In this document: positions 15,622 to 25,042 of the stretch, one piece after another
Position numbering within the stretch: position 1 is the stretch's first letter
Layout: the number at the start of each line of letters is the position of its first letter
Origin: Leptotrichia sp. OH3620_COT-345
GTDB lineage: Bacteria; Fusobacteriota; Fusobacteriia; Fusobacteriales; Leptotrichiaceae
DNA: 64,000 nt
Reading direction: 5' to 3'
Assembly: GCF_003932895.1 (NCBI RefSeq)
Contig: NZ_RQYW01000006.1
Coordinates: 49,243 to 113,242 of the forward strand
The notes under the pieces: generated by a model
The model's database searches: none
What the model was told of the DNA's origin: nothing
Seen by the model: only the letters and a program-made list of their open reading frames with translations
Program-made: the position numbers and the translations under genes

Positions 15622-15957
15622 ATGAAAAATAAAGGAATTAAAATAATAATAACAGGAATAACTATGCTGACTATATTTGTCAATATAAATGCAGCAAGTG
15701 GAAAAATGGGAAGTAATTATAGGAAAAATACTATGAAAAGCCGAAAAAACGGATATATAGGAATTAATAGAGCAAGAAGTATCGCTCTTTCAAAAATACC
15801 GGGAGCAAACAGTTCTCATGTTGTAAATCTTCACTTTGATTATGAGGATGGAAGACCTGTATATGAAGGCAAAATATATTTCAGAGGTTTGGAATATGAG
15901 TTTGATATTGATGCTATTTCAGGAAGAATTGTAAGTTGGGATGTAGATAGGGATTAA
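15622..15957 (+). CDS. PepSY domain secreted protein 2 (tandem paralogue)
   Basis: A 111-residue protein with an N-terminal hydrophobic segment (IKIIITGITMLTIFVNINAASG) likely cleaved after Ala, then a PepSY domain (IGINRARSIALSKIPGANSSH … YEGKIYFRGLEYEFDIDAISGRIV). The PepSY halves of the two neighbours are nearly superimposable, but this copy lacks the acidic tyrosine-rich linker of the first. CGGAGGG precedes the ATG. The pair arose by tandem duplication followed by divergence of the linker. It probably works with the two-component genes downstream; no motif shows a catalytic role. Confidence 0.85.
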   Translation: MKNKGIKIIITGITMLTIFVNINAASGKMGSNYRKNTMKSRKNGYIGINRARSIALSKIPGANSSHVVNLHFDYEDGRPVYEGKIYFRGLEYEFDIDAISGRIVSWDVDRD

Positions 15958-15972
15958 TTTTAAAAATAATAT

Positions 15973-16145
15973 TTTAAAAAATTTAAGGATTGCTTCATAA
16001 ATCGGAAAATATGCTCAGCTATATATTGTATATTTTTTATAAAATTAATAAAATAACACTAGTTTATAATTTTTAAGAAAAAATATATGATTTGTAGTTC
16101 GAAAATGATTTTTATTTTATTAAGGCAATCCTCAATTTTTTTAAT
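15973..16145. repeat. Possible MITE-like palindromic element
   Basis: The ends are inverted copies: AAAATTTAAGGATTGC on the left (15978-15993) and GCAATCCTCAATTTTT on the right (16125-16140), about 130 bases apart, with further partial match inward. There is no coding capacity. It fits a miniature inverted-repeat element or a decayed IS end pair. Another copy in the genome would be needed to confirm. The remaining 16146-16349 is AT-rich leader for the response regulator. Confidence 0.4.
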
Positions 16146-16349
16146 AATACTCATAAAATTATTTACAGGCTGTACAAACTAATTGGAATTAAATTCAAAA
16201 AAGTTTATGAAGTTTTTGTTCTTTGATTTATAAATGTTTTTTATACGAGATAATGAAAAAATAATTATAAAAAGTTATTTATATTATTTTTAATATAAGC
16301 TATAATTAAATATTATGATTAATAAAGAAATGAAAAGAAGGAGAGTAAA

Positions 16350-17030
16350 ATGAAGATTTTATTAGTTGAGGATGAGAAAGACCTGAACAATATAATAACA
16401 AAATATCTGAAAAAGAATAATTATAGTGTAGACAGTGTCTTTGACGGAGAAGAAGCTCTTGAATTTTTAACATACAGTGAATATGATCTTATTGTTTTAG
16501 ATATTATGCTTCCTAAAATGAGCGGTTTTGAAGTAGTGAAAAAATTAAGAAATATAAATAACGGTACTCCTGTTTTAATGCTGACAGCAAGAGATTCAGG
16601 AGAAGATAAGGTTAAAGGACTCGATTCGGGAGCTGATGATTATTTAGTCAAGCCGTTTGATTTTAATGAGCTTTTAGCTAGAATAAGGGCTGTTGTGAGA
16701 AGGAAATACGGGAATATTTCAAATATAATAACTATCGGTGATATAGAACTGGATATTTCAAAAAAAAAGATTTTAAAAGCAGGGAAAGAAGTCGAATTGA
16801 CAGGAAAAGAATATGAAGTTTTTGAATACCTTATTCAAAGTAAAAACAGGATTTTAAGTAGGGAGCAGATAAAGGAACACGTTTGGGATTACGGCTATGA
16901 GGGAGAATCGAATATAATAGATGTTTTAATAAAAAATATACGTAAAAAGATAGATACTGAGAATGGGAAATCCGTTATACAGACTAAAAGAGGTCTCGGA
17001 TATGTGATTAAAGAGGATGAAAATCAATGA
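16350..17030 (+). CDS. OmpR-family response regulator
   Basis: A 226-residue transcription factor. The receiver domain (residues 1-~115) has the acidic pair in LLVEDEKD, the phospho-acceptor D51 in LDIMLPKMSG, the Thr of TARD and the Lys of KPFDF. The DNA-binding winged helix (~125-222) has LTGKEYEVFEYLI and IRKKIDTENGKSVIQTKRGLGYVI. GGAGAG precedes the ATG. It overlaps the sensor kinase gene by 4 bases. Targets are unknown, but the upstream PepSY genes and the cell envelope are likely; the regulator itself should be activated by phosphate from the kinase. Confidence 0.95.
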   Translation: MKILLVEDEKDLNNIITKYLKKNNYSVDSVFDGEEALEFLTYSEYDLIVLDIMLPKMSGFEVVKKLRNINNGTPVLMLTARDSGEDKVKGLDSGADDYLVKPFDFNELLARIRAVVRRKYGNISNIITIGDIELDISKKKILKAGKEVELTGKEYEVFEYLIQSKNRILSREQIKEHVWDYGYEGESNIIDVLIKNIRKKIDTENGKSVIQTKRGLGYVIKEDENQ

Positions 17031-18367
17031 TAAATAAAATAAAGAGAAATTTTAACAATATGTCGATAACAATGAAAATAACTTTATGGTATACTTCCTT
17101 TGTTATAATCTTAATATCGGCAATGCTGCTGATGTCTTTTTTCATTACTGACAAAATAACGGGAGATACGAATAAGAGGGAGCTCATAAAAGCGGTAAAT
17201 GAAATAATTTCTGATCCTGATGAGTTTGAAGAATTTGACGACGGAATTTTCTTTTTAAAATATGATGATACCGGAGAAATAACAGCAGGGAATTTTATTC
17301 ATGGATTTGATGAAAGGCTTCCCTTAAAGGAAAGCAGTTTAAGTTCTTATAACAGTAAAAACGGGAAATTCTATTATTATGATATGAAAATTTATGAAGA
17401 TGAATGGATCAGAGGGGTAATCCCTGTAAGTAAAATAACTCAGGAAACAAGCCTTCTCTCTCTTATTATTCTTATTTTAACTCCTTTACTTTTAATAATA
17501 ATAATATATGGCGGGTATAAAATAATAAAAAGTTTTTTAAAACCTATAGAAAAAATATCCGATACTGCTCTGGAAATTCAGAAAAGCGGAAATTTTTCCA
17601 AAAGAATAGAGTTAGGCGAAGGAAAAGATGAAGTACATAAAATGGCAGAAACTTTTAACAGTATGCTGAATTCTCTGGAGAATTTTTATTTACATGAAAA
17701 AAAATTCAGTTCGGATGTTTCTCATGAGCTTAGAACTCCTGTAAGTGTAATATTGACAGAAAGTCAGTATTCTCTTCAATTTGCAGATAATATGGAAGAA
17801 GCGAGGGAATCCTTTGAAGTGATAGAACGTCAGTCAAAAAGAATGTCAGAACTTATAAATCAAATTATGGAGTTGTCGAAAATAGAAAGAAAAGATAAGA
17901 TAATATTGGAAAAAATAAATATTTCAAATATAATAGAAAAAATAATGGAAGATTACAAAAATTTATTAATTGAAAGAAGTATTAAAATAAATACATATAT
18001 TCAGCCTAATTTATTTATTTATGGGGAAAAAGTAATGATTGAAAGGCTTTTTGACAATTTGTTAAACAATGCAATGAAATTTACCGAAAATAAAATAAAT
18101 ATAAATTTGTATGCCGAAGAGAAAAAATGTATTTTAGAAGTTATAGACAATGGAATAGGAATTCCTGAAAAAGAAAAAGATGCTATCTGGAACAGATTTT
18201 ACCAGATAAACATCTCAAGAAATAAGGAAATTAATCAGGGATTCGGATTGGGTCTTTCATTAGTTTCAAAAATAGTGGAACTTCATAATGCATCTATTAA
18301 AGTAGACAGTGAAGAAAATAAAGGGACAAAATTTACTATAATTTTTTCTCTTTTAAATCAGGGATAG
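17027..18367 (+). CDS. Sensor histidine kinase, EnvZ/OmpR-partner type
   Basis: A 446-residue inner-membrane sensor. Transmembrane helices lie at about residues 17-40 and 143-166, enclosing a ~100-residue extracytoplasmic sensor region. HAMP is followed by HisKA with H233 in SHELRTPVSVI, and HATPase_c with the N box NLLNNAMKF, G1 DNGIGIP and G2 GFGLGLSLV. It pairs with the overlapping response regulator. The two upstream PepSY proteins are candidate periplasmic inputs, as in other PepSY/two-component clusters. All catalytic boxes are intact. The gene ends within a terminator hairpin. Confidence 0.95.
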   Translation: MINKIKRNFNNMSITMKITLWYTSFVIILISAMLLMSFFITDKITGDTNKRELIKAVNEIISDPDEFEEFDDGIFFLKYDDTGEITAGNFIHGFDERLPLKESSLSSYNSKNGKFYYYDMKIYEDEWIRGVIPVSKITQETSLLSLIILILTPLLLIIIIYGGYKIIKSFLKPIEKISDTALEIQKSGNFSKRIELGEGKDEVHKMAETFNSMLNSLENFYLHEKKFSSDVSHELRTPVSVILTESQYSLQFADNMEEARESFEVIERQSKRMSELINQIMELSKIERKDKIILEKINISNIIEKIMEDYKNLLIERSIKINTYIQPNLFIYGEKVMIERLFDNLLNNAMKFTENKININLYAEEKKCILEVIDNGIGIPEKEKDAIWNRFYQINISRNKEINQGFGLGLSLVSKIVELHNASIKVDSEENKGTKFTIIFSLLNQG

Positions 18368-18394
18368 TTGTTATATTCCTGATTGTATTTTTTT
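18356..18394 (+). terminator. Terminator overlapping the kinase stop
   Basis: AATCAGG (18356-18362) pairs with CCTGATT (18378-18384), followed by GTATTTTTTTCTG. It begins inside the kinase's last codons and lies 8 bases before the convergent gene's stop. Confidence 0.8.
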
Positions 18395-18401
18395 CTGTTT
18401 T

Positions 18402-19091
18402 TTATTTATTATTTTTTGTTTTGAGAATTTTTAAAAATAGCAGTGCTGTTATATTCAGTAGTAGCCAAATCAAGAATATTCTTTTTAGAAAAAAAATTCG
18501 TTTTTCATTTATATCGAAGCCGTTTGGTTTAATACCGTATTTATTTATTATTTCTTCAGGATTTTTCATTTTTTCAATAAGATTTCCGTATTTTTTTTTC
18601 ATTTCATTTTCGCTGACTCCGAATTTTATTTCATTATCAGCATCACTCGAGTAAAAATATCCTCCTTTATATCGGTTTTTAATTTCCTTCACTTTTTTTA
18701 TATCGTCACTGTCATCAAAATTAATATTATCTTTTTCAATATATCCTATATAATCGGGATTTCTTCTTTTATTTTTAATTTCTGTTCCGAGTTTTACAAT
18801 ATAGAGATTTTCCATAAATTTTCTGTATTTTTCTTCGTTCTTATAAATTTTTTCCGCTTCTTCTTCGCCGATTTCTCCGTAAAGTCCGTTTATTCCTCCC
18901 GATAATTGAGCTTTTCCATTTATTTCTAATTTCAGAGTGTATTTATTTTCAAGAATGAGTTCGGTTTTTCTTATATCTGCTTTTTTACTTTCTATTTCCG
19001 TTAATAGAAATCCTAAAAAAAGAGCTGTTAAAATAACTGTAGTTTCAAATAAAATAAATTTTATTATCTCTTTTATAATAATATTTTTCAT
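18402..19091 (-). CDS. Hypothetical membrane protein with two end helices
   Basis: A 229-residue protein convergent with the kinase. A hydrophobic helix at residues ~9-29 (IIKFILFETTVILTALFLGFLL) and another at ~203-220 (IFLIWLLLNITALLFLKIL) flank a ~170-residue extracytoplasmic region rich in Lys, Asp and Glu. AAAGGAGTG lies before the ATG on the minus strand. I recognise no family. Its helix-domain-helix layout resembles small sensor or envelope proteins. It may belong with the PepSY/two-component locus only by proximity, since it is on the opposite strand. 19092-19398 upstream is AT-rich and holds nothing I can identify. Confidence 0.6.
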   Translation of the reverse strand: MKNIIIKEIIKFILFETTVILTALFLGFLLTEIESKKADIRKTELILENKYTLKLEINGKAQLSGGINGLYGEIGEEEAEKIYKNEEKYRKFMENLYIVKLGTEIKNKRRNPDYIGYIEKDNINFDDSDDIKKVKEIKNRYKGGYFYSSDADNEIKFGVSENEMKKKYGNLIEKMKNPEEIINKYGIKPNGFDINEKRIFFLKRIFLIWLLLNITALLFLKILKTKNNK

Positions 19092-19398
19092 TTCGTTTGC
19101 ACTCCTTTTAATAGTATCATTTATAAATTTTTATATGATAAAGTTGTTATGCAAGATTAATACGGAACACTTTGTTTCAAAATTACACATTAAAGATTCA
19201 TTGATTTTTAGATTATATTCTTTTAAGCTGCAATGTGAGAATTATACTATATCAAACAATTTTTTCCAATTGTTTTTTATACTTTAATCAATATATAATT
19301 ATTAAAAAAATTTATATCCTTAAAAAAGAATTTTGTAGAAGAAATTGTGTTGTAAATAGAGGGAAAATAAGAAAATAAAAGTGATTTTAAAATAATAT

Positions 19399-19427
19399 TT
19401 GACATCCCTTATGAAATGTTGTATACT
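19399..19427 (+). promoter_or_regulatory. Promoter of the tetR-type gene
   Basis: TTGACA (19399-19404), a 17-base spacer and TATACT (19422-19427), near consensus. The operator starts 8 bases after the -10 box. Confidence 0.8.
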
Positions 19428-19434
19428 ACATATA

Positions 19435-19448
19435 GACCGTTGGTCGGT
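19435..19448. promoter_or_regulatory. TetR-type operator 1 (autoregulation)
   Basis: GACCGTTGGTCGGT is a partial palindrome around the transcription start. It matches 11 of 14 positions of the second site at 20282, in front of the exporter gene, so the regulator probably controls both its own gene and the efflux operon. Confidence 0.7.
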
Positions 19449-19480
19449 ATAAATATAATAATAGCTTAAAAGGAGATAAA

Positions 19481-20122
19481 ATGAGTAACGGCAACAGAAA
19501 AACACGTGTAGTAAAGGAGTATGAAGAAAGAAAAAGGGAAATAACGGATACCGCTGCAAGGATGTTTATTCAAAAGGGGTATGAAAGATGCAGTGTAAAT
19601 GAAATAATATCAGAGGTTGGAATTGCAAAAGGGACTTTTTACCATTATTTTAAAACGAAAGAGGAGGTATTGGATGCCGTAATTGAAAAGTTTACGGAAA
19701 AAATAAGAAAAAAGGCGGAAAAAATAGCGGATGATTCCTCCCTTGAGCCGCAGGATAAGCTGATTGGGATATTCTTTTCCATGAATATAGAAGAGGAAAT
19801 TGGAGATAAACTTATTTCAGACATGCATAAACCGGAAAATGCACTTATGCATCAAAAATCCTTGTCATCAGCAATAGAAACTCTTACTCCCATTTTAGTC
19901 AAGGCAGTTGAAGAAGGGATAAGGGAAAAAGTATTTTCCTGCCTGTATCCAAAACAGTATATGCAGATTTTCCTTGCATCGGCAATAACATTAACAGATA
20001 AAGGTATCTTTGATGTGGATGACCTTGAAGAGGAAAAATTTATAAAGGGAATGATATCCCTTCTGGAAAAAATGCTGGATACTAAAGAAGGGGAATTTTT
20101 AAGGCGTATAGAAAAGGTATAA
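19481..20122 (+). CDS. TetR/AcrR-family regulator
   Basis: A 213-residue repressor. The N-terminal TetR helix-turn-helix (ITDTAARMFIQKGYERCSVNEIISEVGIAKGTFYHYFKTKEEVLDAVI) is textbook; the rest is a helical ligand-binding domain. AAGGAG precedes the ATG. Matching operator-like sites lie at its own promoter and before the MFS gene downstream. It most likely derepresses the transporter cluster when an exported compound binds. Codon and word use (GGG, AGG, CCC runs) from here to 25771 differs from neighbouring genes, hinting at acquisition of the whole block. Confidence 0.93.
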   Translation: MSNGNRKTRVVKEYEERKREITDTAARMFIQKGYERCSVNEIISEVGIAKGTFYHYFKTKEEVLDAVIEKFTEKIRKKAEKIADDSSLEPQDKLIGIFFSMNIEEEIGDKLISDMHKPENALMHQKSLSSAIETLTPILVKAVEEGIREKVFSCLYPKQYMQIFLASAITLTDKGIFDVDDLEEEKFIKGMISLLEKMLDTKEGEFLRRIEKV

Positions 20123-20281
20123 TATAAAATTTATAAAATAGAACAGGTTAAAAAAATACAAATACAGAAGTGAATAAATTTTAAGAAAATGTTTTAAAAA
20201 CGGATTTTTTGAAGACAAAGGGAAGTTATAGAGTGTCCTTTAGGGTTTATGAAACATTTATATATTTTTTCCATTTTTATT

Positions 20282-20296
20282 GACCGTCAGTCAGTC
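20282..20296. promoter_or_regulatory. TetR-type operator 2, before the exporter operon
   Basis: GACCGTCAGTCAGTC resembles operator 1 and overlaps a likely -10 region (TATAAA at 20297-20302). It lies 150 bases before the MFS gene. I see no other feature in 20123-20445. Confidence 0.6.
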
Positions 20297-20445
20297 TATA
20301 AAAATTAAAGATGATAAAACAAGAAAAAAATCTAAAGAAAGTTAGAATAAAAACAAAGTAGATAAAATAAAAGTGGAAACCCAATTATATTATTGAAAAA
20401 TTCCACTGTTTAATCTATAAAAAATCTAAAGGAAAAGAGGAAATA

Positions 20446-21723
20446 ATGAAACAATTTTTAAAACTATGGACAGGGGAGCTTATTTCAAATATAGGGAGCG
20501 GTATGACAGCCTTTGCTCTTTCTGTGTACATATATGAGAGAACGAAAAGTGTAACTTATGTATCCCTTATTACACTTTTAGCCTATATGCCGGGGATAAT
20601 ATTAAGTCCTGTGGGGGGAGCCCTTGCCGACAGGTACGACAGACGAATGATGATGATTATAGGGGATCTGTTTTCAGGGCTTGGCTTATTATATATATTA
20701 TGGAATATAAATATCGGAAACAAAAGTCTTATTCCAATTTTTGCAGGGACAGTTTTTAGTTCATTATTTACAGGGATTTTGGAGCCTTCCTATAAGGCGA
20801 CTGTTACTGATGTACTTTCCGAAGAGGAATATGATAGGGCAAGTGGAATGATTCAGATGGCAGGAAATGCCAAATACCTTATTTCGCCTGCACTTGGAGG
20901 GGTAATTCTTTCCTTCTGGGGAATGAAGGCGATACTCATACTGGATATAATGACTTTTATAATTACTTCTTTTATAATTTTTTCAGTAAGAAAATATGTG
21001 AATAAAGGAAAAAGGGTAAAAAAAAGTTCCTTTATTCTCCAAATGAAGGAAGGTTTTTCTGAAATAACCGAAAATAGAGGGATATTTTCTATGGTGGTTA
21101 CCATGTTCTTTGTATGTTTTTTAATAGGGATAGTTCAGGTTCTTCTAAGACCTCTTATCCTTTCTGTGAGTACTGTAAAGACGGCGGGATTTATGGAATC
21201 CGTATGTGCAGTCGGAATGCTTTTTGGAAGTTTGTGGATAGGAGTAAGAGGTTTAAAGGGGAAATATGTAAGGGCATTATCTGTTGCCGGTGTTATTTCG
21301 GGAATATTCATGTCCTTTACAGGAATGTACTTTGACCTTATTATTACAGGAATATTTATATTTCTTTTTTTTATCACGCTTCCCTTTATAAATACATGTG
21401 CAGACGTGCTTGTGAGGTTAAATGTCTCTGACGAGGTGCAGGGAAGGGTATGGGGGGTAATAGGATTTATAACCCAGATAGGAATGGTGATAGCCTTTGC
21501 GGTATCTGGAATACTGGTGGATATGGTATTTGAGCCTCTTATGTCAAAGGGAATACTTACAGATAGTATAGGAGGTTTTATAGGATATGGAAATAGGGGA
21601 GGGATAGGTCTTATGTTAATGTTTTCAGGAATTGGAATGGTTTTAATGTTTATAATAATAGGAAAAAATAAAGCCATAAAAGGGCTGGAACTGGGAAAGG
21701 AAAAGGTGGGAAATGTATCTTAG
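20446..21723 (+). CDS. MFS efflux transporter
   Basis: A 425-residue inner-membrane protein with about 12 hydrophobic helices. The start (LWTGELISNIGSGMTAFALSVYIYERT) and the loop motif GGALADRYDRRMMMIIGD are typical of the major facilitator drug or siderophore exporters related to EntS and macrolide efflux pumps. AAAGAGGAAATA precedes the ATG. It overlaps the following permease gene by 11 bases. Expression is probably controlled by the upstream TetR regulator through operator 2. The substrate is unknown. The sequence appears intact. Confidence 0.9.
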   Translation: MKQFLKLWTGELISNIGSGMTAFALSVYIYERTKSVTYVSLITLLAYMPGIILSPVGGALADRYDRRMMMIIGDLFSGLGLLYILWNINIGNKSLIPIFAGTVFSSLFTGILEPSYKATVTDVLSEEEYDRASGMIQMAGNAKYLISPALGGVILSFWGMKAILILDIMTFIITSFIIFSVRKYVNKGKRVKKSSFILQMKEGFSEITENRGIFSMVVTMFFVCFLIGIVQVLLRPLILSVSTVKTAGFMESVCAVGMLFGSLWIGVRGLKGKYVRALSVAGVISGIFMSFTGMYFDLIITGIFIFLFFITLPFINTCADVLVRLNVSDEVQGRVWGVIGFITQIGMVIAFAVSGILVDMVFEPLMSKGILTDSIGGFIGYGNRGGIGLMLMFSGIGMVLMFIIIGKNKAIKGLELGKEKVGNVS

Positions 21724-24178
21724 GCTATTAAAAAAGGATTTTGAGAAAAATTACATGAATAATATAATATTGTTTTTATTTATAACTTTATCTGTAACAA
21801 TTGGTGCAACTGTATTTCTGACAGTTTCACAACTTTTTTCCACAATTTCCGGAATGTATGATGTGGCAAAACCGCCCCATTTTCTTCAGATGCACAAGGG
21901 GGAAATAAATCAGGATAATATTGATAAGTTTAATAAATCCTATCCTGATGCGGTATACTGGCAGACAGTTCCGTTAATAAATATATCAGGAAATGAAATT
22001 ACAGTCCAAAAAAACAAGGTGAAAAATAGTAAAGAAGGGTTTGAAAAAGAGTTTATCCTTGAGGAAAGCAGAATGGGTATAAGTCTGGTAAAACAAAATG
22101 AAAGCCATGACCTGCTTTTGGATAAAAATAGACAGAGGGTGGTTATAAATAAAGGGGAAATCGGAGTTCCCGTTATTCTTCTTGATAAATTTTCCATAGA
22201 TATAGGGGATGTAATAATAATCAATACAGGGGGAATGAGAAGGGAATTTACGGTGTCTAAATTTATATATGATGCCCAAATGAACTCAACGATGGTTTCA
22301 TCCACCAGATTTCTAATAAGTGACGAGGATTTTTCCCAATTATTTTCCGGGGAAGCGGAAAAGGAATATATAATAGAAACCTATTTTAAGAAAACATCAA
22401 TGGCATCGGCGTACCAGACGGCATATGAGCAAAGTGTGCTAAATCTTCCTAAAAATGGTCAGGCGGTAACATATGTGGCAATATTTCTTATAAGTGCCAT
22501 GACGGATATTATGACAGCCATTGTATTTCTTATAACAGGATTCCTGCTGACGACCATATCCCTAATATGTTTACGATATATTATTCTGTCTGATTTGGAA
22601 AATGATTTTAAGGAAATAGGGACAATGAAGGCTTTAGGAATATCTTCAAAGGGAATATCTGAACTTTATATGTTAAAAATAAAAATTTTGGCAGCATCCG
22701 GGGGAATAGTTGGATTTTTTGCAGCCCTTTTGCTGGTACCTCAGATGACGGGACATATGAGCCGTACCTTTGGAAAAATGGATAAAAATATAATCCGGTA
22801 TATGGGAGGATTTCTAATATGTGTCGGAATATATATGTTTATTATACTGTTTTCAAAGAGAATAATGAAAAGGATAGGAAAAGTTACAGTTGTGGATCTG
22901 CTTGTGAGGGGAAAGGGATTTTTAAAGGAAAGAAAATTAAAAGACAATGCTAAAAAAGAGGAACATAGAAAAAAATTATTTCCAAGTATTTATAAAAATA
23001 TATTTTCCTTTCCCCTTTCGGCAAATGCTGCAGTATCCATAAGGAAAATAAAGAAGGGCTATGGAATTATACTTTGGCTGTCAATGATTACAATGTTTTT
23101 TGTGATGTTACCCTTTCGGACTGCAAGCACATTGGGAAATAGGGAGTTTGTAACATATATGGGGGTTCCTGTATCCGATTATCTATTGGAGATCCAACAG
23201 GGGGAGGACATTGAAACAAGAAGGGAAAATCTGGAAAAATTTCTCAAAAATAAAAAGGAGCTTCAAAATAATGATGGAAATAACGGGGATATACAATACA
23301 GTATTTTAAGAAGGGTAAGGTTACAAGGTATTTCAAGAGAAGGGAAAACAATGGGAATTTACACAGACATAGGAAAACATGCAGGTGAGGGATTAAGATT
23401 TTTAAAGGGGAAAAGAGCTAAAAAGGAAAATGAAATAGCCCTATCCCTATTGACAGCTGAAGACATGGGAAAAGCAGTCGGAGAGAAAATAACCATTATT
23501 TCTGAAGAGGGGGAAAAAGATTTTTTAGTAAGCGGAATATATCAGGATATTACAAGTGGAGGAAAGACTGCCAAAATGCTGTATGATTTTAAAAACATCC
23601 CTACCCAGAAGTATATATTTTACATAAATAACAAAAATGCCAGTAAAAAATCATTGGACAGGGTAAAAAAGGAAACAGATCAATGGAGAAAGGAACTAGG
23701 GACAGGCTATACCCTTGAAAGTATGGAGGAGTTTACAGGTCAGACGATAGGAGGGGTGGCAGAAAGGATACAGTACGCATCCTTTTATACCTTGGCAACA
23801 GGAGTGTTACTGACAGTGCTTATTACGGCACTATTTATGAAGCTTCAGATTGTAAGAAGGGGAAAGGAGTTTGCAACAAAAAAAACGTTGGGAATTTCTA
23901 GGAGAGATATAAATCTTCAGGAATATTATCCAACGGTAATTATGGCATCGGCAGGAATGATAATGGGATTTGTATTTTTAAATGTCTTTGGAGATAAGGT
24001 GCTAAGTTTCCTATTTGTTATGGGTAATCTTGGAATTAGCAAAATAACCTTTACACCTCCTTCATTTATGGAATACATTATAATTCCGGAATTTTTTCTA
24101 TTCAGTCTGACATTGACAGTGTTTATTTTATGCAAGGGAATTACGAAAATTAATATTATAGACTATGTAAACGAATAA
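21713..24178 (+). CDS. FtsX-like ABC transporter permease
   Basis: An 821-residue membrane protein. A transmembrane helix lies near residues 18-40, a large extracytoplasmic domain follows (~45-240), then helix triplets near ~255-390, a second set beginning ~455, a second extracytoplasmic domain, and a final triplet ~690-815. This two-repeat FtsX/MacB layout suits peptide-sensing and resistance exporters such as BceB-like systems and VexA/AttF-type pumps. The ATG overlaps the MFS gene. The ATPase partner follows 73 bases downstream. It most likely removes or resists membrane-active compounds; the substrate is inferred only by family. Confidence 0.9.
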   Translation: MYLRLLKKDFEKNYMNNIILFLFITLSVTIGATVFLTVSQLFSTISGMYDVAKPPHFLQMHKGEINQDNIDKFNKSYPDAVYWQTVPLINISGNEITVQKNKVKNSKEGFEKEFILEESRMGISLVKQNESHDLLLDKNRQRVVINKGEIGVPVILLDKFSIDIGDVIIINTGGMRREFTVSKFIYDAQMNSTMVSSTRFLISDEDFSQLFSGEAEKEYIIETYFKKTSMASAYQTAYEQSVLNLPKNGQAVTYVAIFLISAMTDIMTAIVFLITGFLLTTISLICLRYIILSDLENDFKEIGTMKALGISSKGISELYMLKIKILAASGGIVGFFAALLLVPQMTGHMSRTFGKMDKNIIRYMGGFLICVGIYMFIILFSKRIMKRIGKVTVVDLLVRGKGFLKERKLKDNAKKEEHRKKLFPSIYKNIFSFPLSANAAVSIRKIKKGYGIILWLSMITMFFVMLPFRTASTLGNREFVTYMGVPVSDYLLEIQQGEDIETRRENLEKFLKNKKELQNNDGNNGDIQYSILRRVRLQGISREGKTMGIYTDIGKHAGEGLRFLKGKRAKKENEIALSLLTAEDMGKAVGEKITIISEEGEKDFLVSGIYQDITSGGKTAKMLYDFKNIPTQKYIFYINNKNASKKSLDRVKKETDQWRKELGTGYTLESMEEFTGQTIGGVAERIQYASFYTLATGVLLTVLITALFMKLQIVRRGKEFATKKTLGISRRDINLQEYYPTVIMASAGMIMGFVFLNVFGDKVLSFLFVMGNLGISKITFTPPSFMEYIIIPEFFLFSLTLTVFILCKGITKINIIDYVNE

Positions 24179-24251
24179 AAAAATAAATAAGAAAAAATTA
24201 TAGAAGGGAGTATGTGATGTCATGGGATTTTCCATGATAATCATATAAAAA

Positions 24252-24980
24252 ATGATAAAAACAGAAAAAATTTGTAAGGAAATAGATGGAAATAAGATTT
24301 TATCAGATATAGATTTCCAAATGGAAAAGGGGGAATTTGTTGCAGTTATGGGACCGTCGGGATGTGGAAAATCAACCTTTCTTTATTGTATAAGCGGTAT
24401 GGACAATGTCACTTCGGGGAAAATTGATTTTAATGGTAAAAATATATGTAAACTGTCAGAAAAGGATATTGAAGGGCTTCGTCTGGAATATATGGGATTT
24501 ATATTTCAAAGGGAAAATTTTTTAAAAAACCTTTCAGTGGAGGAAAATATTATGTTTCCTGCAATATATTTAAAAAAGGAAAAAAAGGAAAATATAAAGA
24601 AAAGATGTAAAATGCTGATGGAAAAAACAGGGATTTTGGAAATTGCCGAAAGGGATATAAGAAATGTTTCCGGAGGTCAGCTTCAAAGGTCAGCCATATG
24701 CAGGGCCTTAATCAACAAACCTGCAATTATTTTTGCAGACGAACCGACAGGGGCCTTAAATTCCAAGGCAACAGAGGAAATAATGGATATATTTACAAAT
24801 ATACATAAAGAAGGTACTTCAATACTCGTGGTTACCCATGATTCAGGAGTAGCTGCAAAGGCGGATAAAGTGGTGTTTATGAAGGACGGGAGAATATACT
24901 CGGAATTAGTACTAAAGGGTGAGGATATGGCACAGAGGCAAAGGAGGGTGAGGGATATGATGAATGAAATAGAAATTTAG
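24252..24980 (+). CDS. ABC transporter ATP-binding protein (LolD/MacB type)
   Basis: A 242-residue ATPase: Walker A GPSGCGKST, Q-loop FIFQRENF, signature VSGGQLQR, Walker B IIFADEPTGAL and H-loop VTHD. It pairs with the FtsX-like permease just upstream. The ATG at 24252 lacks a good ribosome site; a GAAGGGAG sits about 40 bases upstream, and a small hairpin (TCATGG/CCATGA, 24220-24237) lies between, which may set translation. In-frame upstream starts run into a stop. The C-terminus has an extra basic tail (GEDMAQRQRRVRDMMNEIEI). Function is certain at family level. Confidence 0.93.
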   Translation: MIKTEKICKEIDGNKILSDIDFQMEKGEFVAVMGPSGCGKSTFLYCISGMDNVTSGKIDFNGKNICKLSEKDIEGLRLEYMGFIFQRENFLKNLSVEENIMFPAIYLKKEKKENIKKRCKMLMEKTGILEIAERDIRNVSGGQLQRSAICRALINKPAIIFADEPTGALNSKATEEIMDIFTNIHKEGTSILVVTHDSGVAAKADKVVFMKDGRIYSELVLKGEDMAQRQRRVRDMMNEIEI

Positions 24981-25042
24981 CAGCAGTTTAGAGTTTAGAC
25001 AGTTTTTGAAAAAAATAAAAAAATTATAGAAAGAGGTATTTT

